DNA from: Citrobacter amalonaticus
GTDB taxonomy: Bacteria > Pseudomonadota > Gammaproteobacteria > Enterobacterales > Enterobacteriaceae
DNA length: 64,000 bases
Direction: 5' to 3'
NCBI RefSeq assembly: GCF_002918555.1
Contig: NZ_PQMB01000002.1
Span: 845,169-909,168 of the forward strand
Under the pieces are notes generated by a model, which saw nothing but the letters and a program-made list of their open reading frames with translations, was not told where the DNA came from and did not search any database. Position numbers and translations under genes: made by a program. Shown here piece by piece: positions 45,141-57,884 of the stretch. Position 1 is the stretch's first letter, and the number at the start of each line of letters is the position of its first letter.

Positions 45141-46316
45141 TTACAACCCTAACGCATATTTCAGCGCCTGGCGTTTCAGCACGCCAGCGCGTTCTGCCGC
45201 CATCAGCCCAAGATTGCGCATAATACGCAGCGGCTGGAGATTATTGCTGAATCCGGCATAGAACAGATCCATCCCGCTCTGCATAACGAAGTTATCCGCC
45301 ATGCGGCGCGCCTGATAACGTTTGAGTACCGGCTGGCTGGCCCAGGATTCACCGTAGCTGCGGGCATTCACCAGCACATCCAGCAGCGCGTCAACATCGC
45401 GATAGCCCAGGTTTACCCCCTGCCCGGCTAAAGGATGAATGGTGTGCGCCGCATCGCCTACCAGCGCAAGTCCTGGCTGAACATACTGCAACGCATGGCG
45501 ACGGGTAAGCGGGAATGCACCCGATGCGACGGGCGTCACCGCTCCCAGCCGGGATGGGAAGTGTTTGTTAATTTCATTCTGCAACTGCGGCATACTCATC
45601 CCCTGCAACTGACGGATCCGCGCCGGAGCGTCATACCACACCAGCGATGCCCAGTTGTCAAATAGCGGCAGAAACGCACGCGGCCCGTCCGGGGTAAACT
45701 GCTGCCAGGTGCTGTCGCCGGGTTCGTTCTCACACTGTACGGTAATCAACATGCACGACTGCGCATACTGCCAGGCATGAATGCCAATTCCGGCCATTTG
45801 ACGCACCTGGGAATTGGCCCCATCCGCGCCAATCACCAGTTTTGCGCAGATACGTTCACCGCCAGCCAGTTCCAGGACATGTCGATCGTTGTCGCGATGC
45901 AGGGCAATCAGAGAGGCAGGAACGCGCAGCGTCACCTTCGGATGTCGTTCCAGCGCCTGCCAGAGCGCCTGTTGCAGAACGCTGTTCTCGACCATATACC
46001 CAAGCAAAGGCAGTTTAAGTTCCGCGGCATCAAACACCACATGGGCATTCTCCCACTCCCAGGTTTCCAGCCGACGATACGGATGGCTGCGCATCGCCTG
46101 AACCGCCTCCCAAACCCCCAGACCTTTCAGCAGCGAGACCGATGATGCGCTTATCGCTGAAATGCGCACATCAGGCTGGCTGTCAGCCACAAAAGGCGCC
46201 GGTGCGGCATGTTCAATCACCGTAACGGTAAATCCATGCTGCGCCAGCCCCAGCGCCAGCGCGCCACCGACCATTCCCCCGCCGACAATGGCAATTTCCG
46301 TTGGTTGATTTGTCAT
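45141..46316 (-). CDS. ubiF: UbiF, ubiquinone-synthesis flavin hydroxylase
   Basis: This 391-residue class A flavoprotein monooxygenase carries out the C6 hydroxylation step (demethoxyubiquinone to demethylubiquinone). It has the FAD motif AIVGGGMVGGALALGLA at the N-terminus, the DG motif LVIGADGANSQVR mid-protein, and GDAAHTIHPLAGQGVNLG near residue 285. The ATG at 46316 is used; a TTG two codons upstream is also open. It converges on the tRNA operon and diverges from miaB, as in E. coli. Confidence 0.97.
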   Translation of the reverse strand: MTNQPTEIAIVGGGMVGGALALGLAQHGFTVTVIEHAAPAPFVADSQPDVRISAISASSVSLLKGLGVWEAVQAMRSHPYRRLETWEWENAHVVFDAAELKLPLLGYMVENSVLQQALWQALERHPKVTLRVPASLIALHRDNDRHVLELAGGERICAKLVIGADGANSQVRQMAGIGIHAWQYAQSCMLITVQCENEPGDSTWQQFTPDGPRAFLPLFDNWASLVWYDAPARIRQLQGMSMPQLQNEINKHFPSRLGAVTPVASGAFPLTRRHALQYVQPGLALVGDAAHTIHPLAGQGVNLGYRDVDALLDVLVNARSYGESWASQPVLKRYQARRMADNFVMQSGMDLFYAGFSNNLQPLRIMRNLGLMAAERAGVLKRQALKYALGL

Positions 46317-46462
46317 GGTCAATCATCCTGTTACATGTATTGTGTAAGTTTACAGGATTTTTTACCCCTTGAGGCTGATAACGGTCATACTGGTCACAAC
46401 CGCGCCGAAGCATTACACTATGCGCCCTGCATTCCTGGCTACTATTTCGCAAGAGCAAGTCG

Positions 46463-47887
46463 ATGACCAAAAAACTCCATATTAAAACCTGGGGCTGTCA
46501 GATGAACGAGTACGATTCATCGAAGATGGCCGATCTGCTGGACGCTACCCACGGGTATCAGCTGACCGACGTGGCGGAAGAAGCGGATGTGCTGCTGCTG
46601 AATACCTGCTCAATCCGCGAGAAGGCTCAGGAAAAAGTCTTCCATCAGTTAGGCCGCTGGAGACTGTTAAAAGAAAAGAACCCGGATCTGATTATCGGCG
46701 TCGGGGGCTGCGTGGCTTCTCAGGAAGGCGAGCATATCCGTCAACGCGCGCACTATGTTGATATTATTTTTGGTCCGCAAACGCTACATCGCCTGCCGGA
46801 AATGATTAACTCTGTTCGCGGCAACCGCAGCCCGGTGGTAGACATCAGCTTCCCGGAGATCGAGAAGTTCGACCGTCTGCCGGAACCACGCGCCGAAGGC
46901 CCAACCGCGTTTGTCTCCATTATGGAAGGCTGCAACAAATATTGTACCTACTGCGTGGTGCCTTACACCCGCGGTGAAGAGGTCAGCCGTCCATCCGACG
47001 ATATTCTGTTTGAAATCGCCCAGCTTGCCGCTCAGGGTGTGCGCGAAGTGAACCTGCTCGGCCAGAACGTTAACGCCTGGCGCGGTGAGAACTACGACGG
47101 CACCAGCGGATCGTTCGCCGATCTGCTGCGTCTGGTAGCCGCCATTGACGGGATCGACCGGATCCGCTTCACCACCAGCCACCCCATTGAGTTCACCGAT
47201 GATATCATCGAAGTTTACCGCGACACGCCGGAGCTGGTGAGTTTCCTGCACCTGCCGGTACAGAGTGGCTCCGACCGCGTGCTCAACCTGATGGGGCGTA
47301 CCCATACCGGGCTGGAATATAAAGCTATCATTCGTAAACTGCGGGCGGCGCGTCCGGATATTCAGATAAGTTCCGACTTCATCGTCGGCTTCCCAGGCGA
47401 AACCACCCAGGATTTCGAACAGACCATGAAGCTGATTGCCGATGTCAATTTCGACATGAGCTACAGCTTTATCTTTTCCGCGCGTCCGGGAACGCCGGCA
47501 GCCGATATGGTTGATGACGTGCCGGAAGAAGAGAAAAAGCAGCGCCTGTATATTCTGCAAGAGCGTATCAACCAGCAGGCGATGGCCTGGAGCCGTCGTA
47601 TGCTTGGCACCGTTCAGCGCATTCTGGTGGAAGGCACTTCACGTAAGAGCATTATGGAGCTGTCTGGTCGTACCGAAAACAACCGTGTCGTGAACTTTGA
47701 AGGCTCCCCGGACATGATCGGGAAGTTTGTCGATGTGGAAATCACCGACGTGTGGACAAACTCTCTGCGCGGTAAAGTGGTGCGTACCGAAGACGAGATG
47801 GGCCTGCGCATCGCAGAAACCCCGGAATCGGTGATTGCCCGTACCCGCAAAGAGAACGATCTGGGCGTCGGTTTTTACCAGCCTTAA
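46463..47887 (+). CDS. miaB: MiaB, tRNA methylthiotransferase (ms2i6A37)
   Basis: This 474-residue radical-SAM enzyme adds the methylthio group to i6A37 of tRNAs. The N-terminal UPF0004 domain has three cysteines for the auxiliary cluster ([28 protein letters not shown]). The radical-SAM motif is CNKYCTYC near residue 157, and a C-terminal TRAM domain begins near residue 380. It heads the conserved group ending in lnt, with an ERIC element and a separate start region before ybeZ. Confidence 0.98.
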   Translation: MTKKLHIKTWGCQMNEYDSSKMADLLDATHGYQLTDVAEEADVLLLNTCSIREKAQEKVFHQLGRWRLLKEKNPDLIIGVGGCVASQEGEHIRQRAHYVDIIFGPQTLHRLPEMINSVRGNRSPVVDISFPEIEKFDRLPEPRAEGPTAFVSIMEGCNKYCTYCVVPYTRGEEVSRPSDDILFEIAQLAAQGVREVNLLGQNVNAWRGENYDGTSGSFADLLRLVAAIDGIDRIRFTTSHPIEFTDDIIEVYRDTPELVSFLHLPVQSGSDRVLNLMGRTHTGLEYKAIIRKLRAARPDIQISSDFIVGFPGETTQDFEQTMKLIADVNFDMSYSFIFSARPGTPAADMVDDVPEEEKKQRLYILQERINQQAMAWSRRMLGTVQRILVEGTSRKSIMELSGRTENNRVVNFEGSPDMIGKFVDVEITDVWTNSLRGKVVRTEDEMGLRIAETPESVIARTRKENDLGVGFYQP

Positions 47888-47905
47888 TCACCATAGCCCC
47901 TCCTC

Positions 47906-48106
47906 TACCCCCTAAATAATTCGAGTTGCAGAAAGGCGACAAACGAGCAAATCCCCAGGAGCATAGATAACTATGTGACTGGGGTGCGCGACAAATCTGT
48001 CGGGAACAGATTTGAACGTCGCTGAGCGACGGCCCGTAAGGGCGAGTCTCGTGAATGAGACGAGTAACTCCGCAGGCAACGCCTCTGTGGCTTGAAGTAT
48101 GACGGG
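47906..48106 (+). repeat. ERIC element enlarged by a hairpin-rich insertion
   Basis: The left part runs from TACCCCCTAAATAATTCGAG through CAAATCCCCAGGAGC to GTGACTGGGGTGCG; the right part is CTTGAAGTATGACGGG. About 70-80 bp are inserted at 47990-48070. The insert contains four hairpins: CAAATCTGT/ACAGATTTG, CGTCGC/GCGACG, GCCC/GGGC and GTCTC/GAGAC. It accounts for most of the 352-bp miaB-ybeZ gap. Confidence 0.85.
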
Positions 48107-48239
48107 GCGGGCCTTGTAATCGCTCTCATCATCCCCATATTTATTGCAGTGCTTGCGCCTTTCTTCTGCGGCGTGAATAATTTCCTTATCAGCCGGTGAA
48201 TATTGTTCTTCCGGCTCTCTATGCATTAAGAGGAACAGT

Positions 48240-49286
48240 TTGAACATAGACACTCGCGAAATCACTCTTGAGCCGGCAGACAATGCCCGTCTGCTGAGCC
48301 TTTGCGGCCCGTTTGATGACAACATTAAACAGCTGGAACGCCGTCTCGGCATCGAGATTAACCGCCGTGACAACCACTTTAAACTGACCGGTCGCCCGAT
48401 TTGCGTCACCGCTGCGGCGGATATTCTGCGTAGTCTGTACGTTGATACTGCCCCCATGCGCGGCCAGCTTCAGGATATTGAACCGGAACAGATCCACCTT
48501 GCCATTAAAGAAGCGCGCGTGCTTGAGCAGAGCGCCGAAAGCGTGCCTGATTATGGCAAAGTGGTGAACATCAAAACCCGGCGTGGGGTGGTTAAGCCAC
48601 GCACGCCGAACCAGGCGCAGTACATCGCTAATATCCTCGACCACGACATCACCTTTGGCGTCGGTCCTGCCGGTACCGGCAAAACTTACCTGGCCGTTGC
48701 CGCTGCCGTTGATGCCCTTGAACGCCAGGAAATTCGTCGGATTTTGTTGACCCGTCCGGCGGTTGAGGCTGGTGAAAAGCTGGGCTTCCTCCCGGGCGAT
48801 CTGAGCCAGAAGGTAGACCCTTATCTGCGCCCGCTGTATGACGCGCTGTTCGAGATGCTCGGCTTTGAGAAGGTCGAAAAGCTGATTGAGCGTAACGTGA
48901 TTGAAGTCGCCCCGCTGGCCTATATGCGCGGTCGTACGCTGAACGACGCCTTTATCATTCTCGATGAAAGCCAGAACACCACCATCGAACAGATGAAGAT
49001 GTTCCTGACCCGCATTGGTTTTAACTCAAAAGCGGTGATCACCGGCGACATTACTCAGATAGACCTGCCGCGGAACACGAAGTCCGGCCTGCGTCACGCA
49101 ATTGAGGTACTGGCCGAGGTTGACGAAATTAGCTTTAACTTCTTCCACAGCGAAGACGTCGTGCGCCACCCGGTGGTTGCCCGCATCGTTAACGCCTATG
49201 AGGCCTGGGAAGAAGCGGAACAAAAACGTAAAGCAGAGCTGGCGGCAGAGCGCAAGCGTGAAGCCCAGGAGCAGGAACAGAAATGA
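48240..49286 (+). CDS. ybeZ: YbeZ, PhoH-family P-loop NTPase
   Basis: This 348-residue PhoH-like protein has an N-terminal KH-like segment (about 10-70) and a helicase-type NTPase domain with Walker A GPAGTGKT near residue 143 and Walker [11 protein letters not shown]. The C-terminus is a charged Lys/Glu/Gln tail. It partners the rRNA endonuclease YbeY in ribosome quality control. The start is TTG at 48240 with AAGAGGAAC upstream, giving [12 protein letters not shown] as in E. coli. It overlaps ybeY by four bases. Confidence 0.95.
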   Translation: MNIDTREITLEPADNARLLSLCGPFDDNIKQLERRLGIEINRRDNHFKLTGRPICVTAAADILRSLYVDTAPMRGQLQDIEPEQIHLAIKEARVLEQSAESVPDYGKVVNIKTRRGVVKPRTPNQAQYIANILDHDITFGVGPAGTGKTYLAVAAAVDALERQEIRRILLTRPAVEAGEKLGFLPGDLSQKVDPYLRPLYDALFEMLGFEKVEKLIERNVIEVAPLAYMRGRTLNDAFIILDESQNTTIEQMKMFLTRIGFNSKAVITGDITQIDLPRNTKSGLRHAIEVLAEVDEISFNFFHSEDVVRHPVVARIVNAYEAWEEAEQKRKAELAAERKREAQEQEQK

Positions 49287-49750
49287 GTCAGGTGATCCTT
49301 GATTTACAGCTGGCGTGTGAGAATAACGCCGGTTTGCCGCAAGAGAGCCAGTTTCAGACATGGCTGAATGCGGTCATTCCCCAGTTTCAGGAAGAATCAG
49401 AAGTCACGATTCGTCTGGTGGACGAAGCTGAAAGCCATAACCTTAACCTGACGTATCGCGGGAAGGATAAGCCGACCAACGTGCTCTCTTTCCCGTTTGA
49501 GGCACCGCCTGGCATTGAGATGCCGCTGCTGGGCGATCTGATCATCTGCCGTCAGGTGGTTGAGCAGGAGGCGCAGGAACAAGGCAAGCCGCTGGATGCC
49601 CACTGGGCGCACATGGTGGTACACGGCAGCCTGCATTTACTGGGCTACGACCACATCGAAGATGACGAAGCGGAAGAGATGGAATCCCTCGAAACAGAGA
49701 TTATGCTTGCTCTGGGCTATGAGGATCCGTACATTGCCGAGAAGGAATAA
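49283..49750 (+). CDS. ybeY: YbeY, zinc endoribonuclease for 16S rRNA maturation
   Basis: This 155-residue UPF0054 protein has the zinc-binding motif [11 protein letters not shown] near residues 114-124 and the conserved arginine segment [13 protein letters not shown]. It matures the 3' end of 16S rRNA and degrades defective ribosomes. ATGA coupling to ybeZ supports joint synthesis with its partner NTPase. Confidence 0.97.
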   Translation: MSQVILDLQLACENNAGLPQESQFQTWLNAVIPQFQEESEVTIRLVDEAESHNLNLTYRGKDKPTNVLSFPFEAPPGIEMPLLGDLIICRQVVEQEAQEQGKPLDAHWAHMVVHGSLHLLGYDHIEDDEAEEMESLETEIMLALGYEDPYIAEKE

Positions 49751-49845
49751 GCTGTCGGGTACGCGCCCGACCTCCCGTGAAGCCATGCGCTGAGTTTGCG
49801 CGCACTGAGCGACCCATTAACCAACATGAGAACCCATACGACGCC

Positions 49846-52286
<2,441 letters not shown>

Positions 52287-52297
52287 CCCTTCCTTCT

Positions 52298-52330
52298 CCA
52301 GCCGGATAACGCGAACGCTTATCCTGCTGG
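52298..52330. repeat. REP-like hairpin after lnt
   Basis: CCAGCCGGATAACG, loop CGAA, then CGCTTATCCTGCTGG forms an imperfect 13-bp stem with REP-like GCCGGATAA. It may protect or end the lnt transcript. The gap onward to 52597 shows no gene; it must carry the gltI promoter. Confidence 0.6.
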
Positions 52331-52597
52331 GGTCTGCAATCCTTCCTCCCGCTCCGACGTCCATTCTGGCACGCCTATTGCTTTGTAATACAAGGCAAAC
52401 GCAATTTTGGCTGAATGTGCAACCGGGTCGCACCAAAGATGAACGCCAGTGGCACCAGGATAGTGCAACGTGAGATTTTTGCCTTAAAACGGTGCGGCGC
52501 ACCTCGCAAAAATAAACAAAAACACGGCAAAATCTTTACATTTAGCCAAACTAAATGCTAACAATCACGCATAACACCAAGCATTTAGGTTACAAGT

Positions 52598-52618
52598 TAT
52601 AACAACACAATAACACAT
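52598..52618 (+). promoter_or_regulatory. C/A-rich GcvB target in the gltI 5' UTR
   Basis: TAACAACACAATAACACA is complementary in character to the G/U-rich R1 region of GcvB. GcvB is known to repress gltI in Salmonella through such an element upstream of the ribosome-binding site. The exact pairing was not computed. Confidence 0.65.
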
Positions 52619-52657
52619 ATCAATGCGTCGATGACGCAGACGATGAAGGAGTTGGAT

Positions 52658-53566
52658 ATGCAATTACGTAAGCTAACCACAGCAATGCTGGTAATGGGAC
52701 TGTCTGCCGGTCTGGCACAGGCAGAAGACGCCGCCCCAGCCGCGGGCGGTACGCTGGCAAAGATCGCCAAAAATGGCGTGATCGTCGTCGGTCACCGTGA
52801 ATCTTCTGTACCGTTCTCCTATTACGACAACCAGCAGAAAGTGGTGGGTTATTCTCAGGACTACTCCAACGCCATCGTTGAAGCGGTGAAGAAAAAACTC
52901 AACAAACCGGATCTGCAGGTAAAGCTGATTCCTGTCACCTCCCAGAACCGTATTCCCCTGCTGCAAAACGGTACCTTCGACTTTGAGTGTGGCTCGACTA
53001 CCAATAACCTTGAGCGTCAAAAACAGGCCGCCTTCTCCGATACGATCTTTGTCGTCGGTACACGCCTGCTGACCAAAAAAGGTGGCGATATTAAAGATTT
53101 CCCTGATCTGAAAGGGAAAGCGGTGGTGGTAACTTCCGGTACGACCTCCGAAGTGCTGCTGCACAAGCTCAATGACGAACAGAAAATGGACATGCGCATC
53201 ATCAGCGCAAAAGACCACGGCGACTCGTTCCGTACGCTGGAAAGCGGTCGTGCCGTTGCCTTTATGATGGATGACGCCCTGCTGGCTGGCGAACGCGCGA
53301 AAGCGAAGAAACCGGATAACTGGGAAATTGTCGGCAAACCGCAGTCCCAGGAAGCTTACGGCTGCATGATGCGCAAAGACGATCCAGAGTTCAAAAAACT
53401 GATGGATGACACCATCGCCCAGGCCCAGACCTCAGGCGAAGCAGAAAAATGGTTCGATAAATGGTTCAAAAACCCAATCCCGCCGAAGAACCTGAACATG
53501 AATTTTGAACTGTCTGAGGAGATGAAGGCCCTGTTCAAAGCACCGAATGATAAAGCGCTTAACTAA
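52658..53566 (+). CDS. gltI: Glutamate/aspartate-binding periplasmic protein
   Basis: This 302-residue family 3 solute-binding protein has a signal peptide ending near GLAQA (residue 22) and the ligand pocket segment GHRESSVPFSYYDNQQ, VVGYSQDYSNAI and FECGSTTNN. It delivers L-Glu and L-Asp to GltJKL. The strong AAGGAG at 52644-52649 fixes ATG 52658; the frame is open nine codons further. A 288-bp spacer with an ERIC element and the SroC region separates it from gltJ. Confidence 0.97.
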   Translation: MQLRKLTTAMLVMGLSAGLAQAEDAAPAAGGTLAKIAKNGVIVVGHRESSVPFSYYDNQQKVVGYSQDYSNAIVEAVKKKLNKPDLQVKLIPVTSQNRIPLLQNGTFDFECGSTTNNLERQKQAAFSDTIFVVGTRLLTKKGGDIKDFPDLKGKAVVVTSGTTSEVLLHKLNDEQKMDMRIISAKDHGDSFRTLESGRAVAFMMDDALLAGERAKAKKPDNWEIVGKPQSQEAYGCMMRKDDPEFKKLMDDTIAQAQTSGEAEKWFDKWFKNPIPPKNLNMNFELSEEMKALFKAPNDKALN

Positions 53567-53587
53567 TTAATTAGAAGAGTACACAAA

Positions 53588-53695
53588 ATCTTTCAGGTTG
53601 TATCAAGGCGGCAACTGAGCGAATTCCCGGGAGCTTACATGAGTAAGTGACCGGGATGAGTAAAGGCAGCCAACGACGAGACAGCCTGAAGGGTG
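53588..53695 (+). repeat. ERIC element in the gltI-gltJ spacer
   Basis: TTTCAGGTTGTATCAAGGCG, then GGGAGCTTACATGAGTAAGT, GACCGGGATGAG and GCAGCCAACG follow ERIC order, ending AGCCTGAAGGGTGA. The outer tips are slightly truncated. Confidence 0.85.
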
Positions 53696-53841
53696 AAGTG
53701 TAATCAGGGAGGCTTCCCCTCCCTCTCGATTGTTACCCGGCACGGACAGACTATAAGCCTGATGGTCGTTCCCCATCAGGCCCGAAAACCGCAAAAAGCG
53801 GGGTAACAATCTTCGGGGGTAGCACTGCTACCCTTTTTTTT
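53690..53841 (+). ncRNA. sroC: SroC, GcvB-sponging sRNA from the gltI 3' region (5' end approximate)
   Basis: SroC of E. coli and Salmonella is about 150-160 nt, cut by RNase E from the gltIJKL mRNA between gltI and gltJ, and it ends at an intrinsic terminator. The same position here holds a structured region (GCCTGATGG/CCATCAGGC hairpin near 53757-53781) ending in a strong terminator. The 5' end is inferred from length only. Confidence 0.6.
53817..53841 (+). terminator. Intrinsic terminator at the SroC 3' end
   Basis: GGGTAGC, loop ACT, GCTACCC, then eight T bases. It lies 13 bases before the gltJ ATG, so gltJKL need read-through or a separate start. Confidence 0.92.
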
Positions 53842-53854
53842 CTGGAGTAGATTT

Positions 53855-54595
53855 ATGTCAATAGACTGGAACTGGGGGATTTTTTTACAACAAGCCCCGT
53901 TCGGCAACACCACCTATCTCGGCTGGCTCTGGAGCGGCTTCCAGGTCACCGTCGCCTTATCCATCACCGCCTGGATTATCGCCTTCCTGGTCGGCTCGAT
54001 ATTCGGCATCCTGCGCACCGTACCTAACCGCTTCCTTTCTGGCATCGGCACGTTGTACGTTGAGCTGTTTCGTAACGTTCCGCTGATCGTGCAGTTCTTT
54101 ACCTGGTACCTTGTGATACCGGAGTTGCTGCCTGAAAACCTCGGTATGTGGTTCAAGGCTGAACTCGATCCCAACATTCAGTTCTTCCTCTCATCAATGC
54201 TCTGCCTGGGCTTGTTCACCGCCGCCCGCGTCTGTGAGCAGGTCCGTGCCGCCATTCAGTCACTGCCTCGCGGACAAAAGAACGCGGCGCTGGCGATGGG
54301 GCTGACGCTCCCGCAGGCTTACCGCTATGTGCTGTTGCCTAACGCTTACCGGGTGATTGTGCCACCGATGACCTCGGAGATGATGAACCTGGTAAAGAAC
54401 TCGGCCATCGCCTCCACTATCGGTCTGGTGGATATGGCTGCCCAGGCGGGAAAACTGCTGGATTACTCGGCGCACGCCTGGGAATCGTTTACCGCCATCA
54501 CCCTGGCCTACGTATTAATTAACGCCTTCATCATGCTGGTGATGAGTCTGGTGGAACGCAAAATCCGCCTGCCTGGCAATTTGGGAGGCAAATAA
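53855..54595 (+). CDS. gltJ: Glutamate/aspartate ABC permease GltJ
   Basis: This 246-residue polar-amino-acid permease has about five membrane spans, the family start region [20 protein letters not shown], and the EAA-type loop [20 protein letters not shown] that contacts the ATPase. It forms the channel with GltK. A TAATG junction overlaps gltK by one base. Confidence 0.97.
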   Translation: MSIDWNWGIFLQQAPFGNTTYLGWLWSGFQVTVALSITAWIIAFLVGSIFGILRTVPNRFLSGIGTLYVELFRNVPLIVQFFTWYLVIPELLPENLGMWFKAELDPNIQFFLSSMLCLGLFTAARVCEQVRAAIQSLPRGQKNAALAMGLTLPQAYRYVLLPNAYRVIVPPMTSEMMNLVKNSAIASTIGLVDMAAQAGKLLDYSAHAWESFTAITLAYVLINAFIMLVMSLVERKIRLPGNLGGK

Positions 54596-55269
54596 TGTAC
54601 GAATTCGACTGGAGTTCAATCGTTCCTTCCATGCCGTATCTGCTGGCAGGACTGGTTATTACGCTGAAAATTACCGTCACGGCGGTGGTCATTGGTATTG
54701 TCTGGGGGACGATCCTGGCCGTGATGCGGCTTTCAAGCTTTGCGCCGATCGCCTGGTTTGCCAAAGCCTACGTCAACGTATTCCGCTCCATCCCATTGGT
54801 GATGGTGCTGCTGTGGTTCTACCTGATTGTGCCCGGCTTCCTGCAAAACGTGCTGGGGCTGTCGCCAAAAACGGATATTCGTCTGATCTCCGCGATGGTG
54901 GCGTTTTCCATGTTTGAAGCGGCGTATTACTCAGAGATTATCCGCGCGGGTATCCAGAGTATCTCCCGCGGGCAGTCCAGCGCCGCGCTGGCGCTGGGGA
55001 TGACGCACTGGCAGTCAATGAAGCTGATCATTCTGCCGCAGGCGTTTCGCGCGATGGTGCCGCTGCTGCTGACTCAGGGCATAGTGCTGTTCCAGGATAC
55101 CTCTCTGGTGTATGTATTAAGCCTGGCGGACTTCTTCCGTACCGCCTCCACGATTGGTGAGCGTGACGGTACGCAGGTCGAAATGATCCTGTTTGCCGGT
55201 GCCGTCTACTTTGTTATCAGCCTGAGCGCGTCGTTGTTGGTCAGTTATCTGAAGAAAAGGACAGTTTAA
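54595..55269 (+). CDS. gltK: Glutamate/aspartate ABC permease GltK
   Basis: This 224-residue permease of the same family as GltJ has the EAA loop [20 protein letters not shown] followed by [15 protein letters not shown]. About five hydrophobic spans are seen. One-base overlaps with gltJ and gltL indicate translational coupling of the transporter subunits. Confidence 0.97.
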   Translation: MYEFDWSSIVPSMPYLLAGLVITLKITVTAVVIGIVWGTILAVMRLSSFAPIAWFAKAYVNVFRSIPLVMVLLWFYLIVPGFLQNVLGLSPKTDIRLISAMVAFSMFEAAYYSEIIRAGIQSISRGQSSAALALGMTHWQSMKLIILPQAFRAMVPLLLTQGIVLFQDTSLVYVLSLADFFRTASTIGERDGTQVEMILFAGAVYFVISLSASLLVSYLKKRTV

Positions 55270-55994
55270 TGATTACCCTGAAAAACGTTTCTAAATGGTA
55301 TGGTCACTTTCAGGTGCTGACCGACTGCTCCACGGAAGTCAAAAAAGGCGAAGTGGTGGTGGTTTGCGGCCCTTCCGGTTCCGGTAAATCGACGCTGATA
55401 AAAACCGTCAATGGTCTTGAGCCAGTGCAAAAAGGGGAAATCACCGTTAACGGCATCATGGTGAACGACAAGAAAACGGATCTGGCGAAGCTCCGTTCTC
55501 GCGTCGGGATGGTGTTTCAGCATTTTGAGCTGTTCCCACACCTGTCAATCATTGAAAACCTGACCCTGGCGCAGGTGAAAGTACTTAAGCGCAATAAGGC
55601 CCCTGCTCGCGAGAAAGCGCAAAAACTGCTGGAGCGCGTGGGTCTTGCCGCGCACGCGAATAAATATCCGGCACAGCTTTCCGGTGGCCAGCAGCAGCGT
55701 GTGGCGATTGCTCGGGCGCTGTGTATGGATCCGATCGCCATGCTGTTCGATGAACCCACTTCGGCCCTCGATCCGGAAATGATCAACGAGGTGCTGGACG
55801 TCATGGTTGAGCTTGCCAATGAAGGAATGACCATGATGGTGGTGACCCACGAGATGGGCTTTGCGCGTAAAGTGGCGAACCGGGTGATCTTTATGGATGA
55901 AGGGAAAATTGTCGAAGATTCGCCGAAAGAAGAGTTCTTCGCCAATCCGAAATCCGATCGCGCCAAAGACTTCCTGGCTAAAATCCTGCATTAA
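55269..55994 (+). CDS. gltL: Glutamate/aspartate ABC ATP-binding protein GltL
   Basis: This 241-residue ABC ATPase energises GltJK. Walker A is GPSGSGKST near residue 36, the Q loop is [10 protein letters not shown], the signature is LSGGQQQR, Walker B is [12 protein letters not shown], and the switch His is in VVTHEMGF. The operon ends here with a strong hairpin. Confidence 0.98.
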   Translation: MITLKNVSKWYGHFQVLTDCSTEVKKGEVVVVCGPSGSGKSTLIKTVNGLEPVQKGEITVNGIMVNDKKTDLAKLRSRVGMVFQHFELFPHLSIIENLTLAQVKVLKRNKAPAREKAQKLLERVGLAAHANKYPAQLSGGQQQRVAIARALCMDPIAMLFDEPTSALDPEMINEVLDVMVELANEGMTMMVVTHEMGFARKVANRVIFMDEGKIVEDSPKEEFFANPKSDRAKDFLAKILH

Positions 55995-56000
55995 TCTTTC

Positions 56001-56026
56001 CGGCGCGCACTTCAGAGTGCGCGCCG
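56001..56026 (+). terminator. Strong hairpin after gltL
   Basis: A perfect 11-bp GC-rich stem (CGGCGCGCACT, loop TCAG, AGTGCGCGCCG) lies six bases past the gltL stop, without a clear T run. Confidence 0.65.
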
Positions 56027-56110
56027 TATCACGCTTTCTTGTTTCATTTATCGAATCATTTTCAGGTCGGCGTTACCCTTGCCACAAATCAGTACTCACA
56101 AGGAGCAACA

Positions 56111-57046
56111 ATGACACTGCCGATTCTGTTTGATTGCGATCCAGGTCATGACGACGCTATCGCACTTGTTCTCGCCCTCGCCTCCCCTGAACTTGATGTA
56201 AAAGCCATCACCTCTTCCGCTGGTAACCAGACGCCCGACAAAACGCTGCGTAACGTGCTACGCATGTTGACGCTGCTGAACCGACCGGATATTCCTGTCG
56301 CCGGTGGAGCAGTAAAACCGCTGATGCGCAAGCTTATCATTGCCGACAATGTCCACGGCGAGAGCGGGCTGGACGGCCCGGCGCTGCCAGAGCCGTCCTT
56401 TGCTCCGCAAGCCTGTACTGCCGTTGAGCTGATGGCAAAGACCCTGCGTGAGAGCCCGGAGCCGGTCACCATTGTCTCCACCGGCCCGCAAACCAATGTT
56501 GCTTTGTTACTGAACAGTCATCCGGAACTGCACAACAACATCGCCCGCATTGTGATTATGGGCGGCGCGATGGCTCTGGGGAACTGGACGCCAGCAGCAG
56601 AATTCAATATTTATGTCGATCCTGAAGCGGCGGAAATCGTCTTCCAGTCAGGGATTCCGGTCGTAATGGCTGGCCTGGATGTGACGCACAAAGCGCAGAT
56701 TCACATTGAAGATACCGAGCGCCTGCGCGCAACAGGTAACCCGATTTCGACCATCGTCGCCGAACTGCTGGATTTCTTCTTTGAATACCACAAAGACGAA
56801 AAATGGGGCTTCACCGGAGCACCATTACACGATCCATGTACTATCGCCTGGCTGCTGAAACCCGAACTGTTCACGACGGTAGAACGCTGGGTCGGCGTTG
56901 AGACGCAAGGAAAATATACCCAGGGGATGACGGTCGTGGATTACTATTCCCTGACCGGCAACAAGCCGAACGCCACCGTGATGGTGGATGTGGATCGTGA
57001 AGGGTTTGTCGATCTGCTGGCGGAGCGTCTGAAGTATTACGCGTAA
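56111..57046 (+). CDS. rihA: RihA, pyrimidine-specific ribonucleoside hydrolase
   Basis: This 311-residue nucleoside hydrolase cleaves cytidine and uridine to base and ribose. The calcium-binding signature [12 protein letters not shown] is at the N-terminus. [13 protein letters not shown] and the C-terminal [11 protein letters not shown] complete the active site. The ATG at 56111 follows AAGGAG; the frame is open 24 codons upstream without a site. A BIME/REP pair follows. Confidence 0.97.
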   Translation: MTLPILFDCDPGHDDAIALVLALASPELDVKAITSSAGNQTPDKTLRNVLRMLTLLNRPDIPVAGGAVKPLMRKLIIADNVHGESGLDGPALPEPSFAPQACTAVELMAKTLRESPEPVTIVSTGPQTNVALLLNSHPELHNNIARIVIMGGAMALGNWTPAAEFNIYVDPEAAEIVFQSGIPVVMAGLDVTHKAQIHIEDTERLRATGNPISTIVAELLDFFFEYHKDEKWGFTGAPLHDPCTIAWLLKPELFTTVERWVGVETQGKYTQGMTVVDYYSLTGNKPNATVMVDVDREGFVDLLAERLKYYA

Positions 57047-57067
57047 TACGTTGCCGAAGGATGACGT

Positions 57068-57140
57068 CAGGCCGGATAAGGCGCCAGCATCGTCATCAGG
57101 CGACATGCCGGATGGTGGCGCAAGCGCCTTATCCGGCCTG
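57068..57140. repeat. BIME (paired REP sequences) between rihA and ybeL
   Basis: A 17-bp perfect inverted repeat (CAGGCCGGATAAGGCGC at 57068-57084, reverse complement at 57124-57140) encloses a second REP-like GCCGGATGGTGGCGC. It lies between two convergent genes. Confidence 0.92.
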
Positions 57141-57166
57141 TCAATGACCTTCGGCGCGCGCAATAA

Positions 57167-57649
57167 TCAAGGCTCAAACGGCCGACGCTGAAACTGATCG
57201 TGACCACATTTCGGGCACAGCGGCAGCACATCCGGCGTGTAGACCGCCAGATGATAATGACACTTCTCACATACCAGGTTGCCCAGGCCGACAACTTCCC
57301 CGCTGTGATAGACCCCGTGGTGGCTGAGATCCTGAAAAACTTCCCGCCACTCAAGCTGCGTTTTATCAGTGATGTCCGCCAGCTCCTGCCACAGACTCTC
57401 TTTAATCACCCGCATAAAGACGCTGTCGCTCTCTTCTTCAAGACTCTCCTCATAGCTCATGGCGAACTCTTCCAGGTCGCGTCTGACGGCCCGCGTCAGT
57501 TCGTCCACCTCGGTTCGCGTTAACTCCCCGGCCTGCAAAACACGCTGACGTGCCTGTTCCACCAGCGCATCAATATCGCGTTCGCCATTGCGCAGACGCT
57601 CGCTTAAAGACGCAACCAGTTCACGGTAATATTGAGCAACCTTGTTCAT
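57167..57649 (-). CDS. ybeL: YbeL, DUF1451 zinc-ribbon protein
   Basis: This 160-residue protein is helical and acidic in the first two thirds (MNKVAQYYRELVASLSERLR), with a C-terminal zinc ribbon (CEKC about residue 130, CPKC about 147). Its function is unknown. The AGGAGG site fits ATG 57649; a GTG one codon upstream is open. It converges on rihA and diverges from leuS. Confidence 0.92.
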   Translation of the reverse strand: MNKVAQYYRELVASLSERLRNGERDIDALVEQARQRVLQAGELTRTEVDELTRAVRRDLEEFAMSYEESLEEESDSVFMRVIKESLWQELADITDKTQLEWREVFQDLSHHGVYHSGEVVGLGNLVCEKCHYHLAVYTPDVLPLCPKCGHDQFQRRPFEP

Positions 57650-57884
57650 CACTTCGCCTCCTGGGTCGTTAACTGTCTATAATAATAGACGTTATTTGCA
57701 CCCCGCTTTGCAAGACTGCCCACAGAGTGTGTAAATTAATGCAAGGATTGTTGGCATGGGATTTAGCCGCTGAATGCGCGAAAGGCTGTTTTGACGCGGG
57801 CGTTTGGGCTATGCTATGCGGATCTGAAACACCACCCCGAAAGCTACATTTGTAGCAGTACTGAAAACAGGACCACTGGCTGCC

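Noticed and set aside
52440-52465. Sigma-54-like promoter upstream of gltI (TGGCAC then TAGTGCA)
   Set aside because: The GG and GC dinucleotides are 12 bases apart, while sigma-54 promoters need 10.
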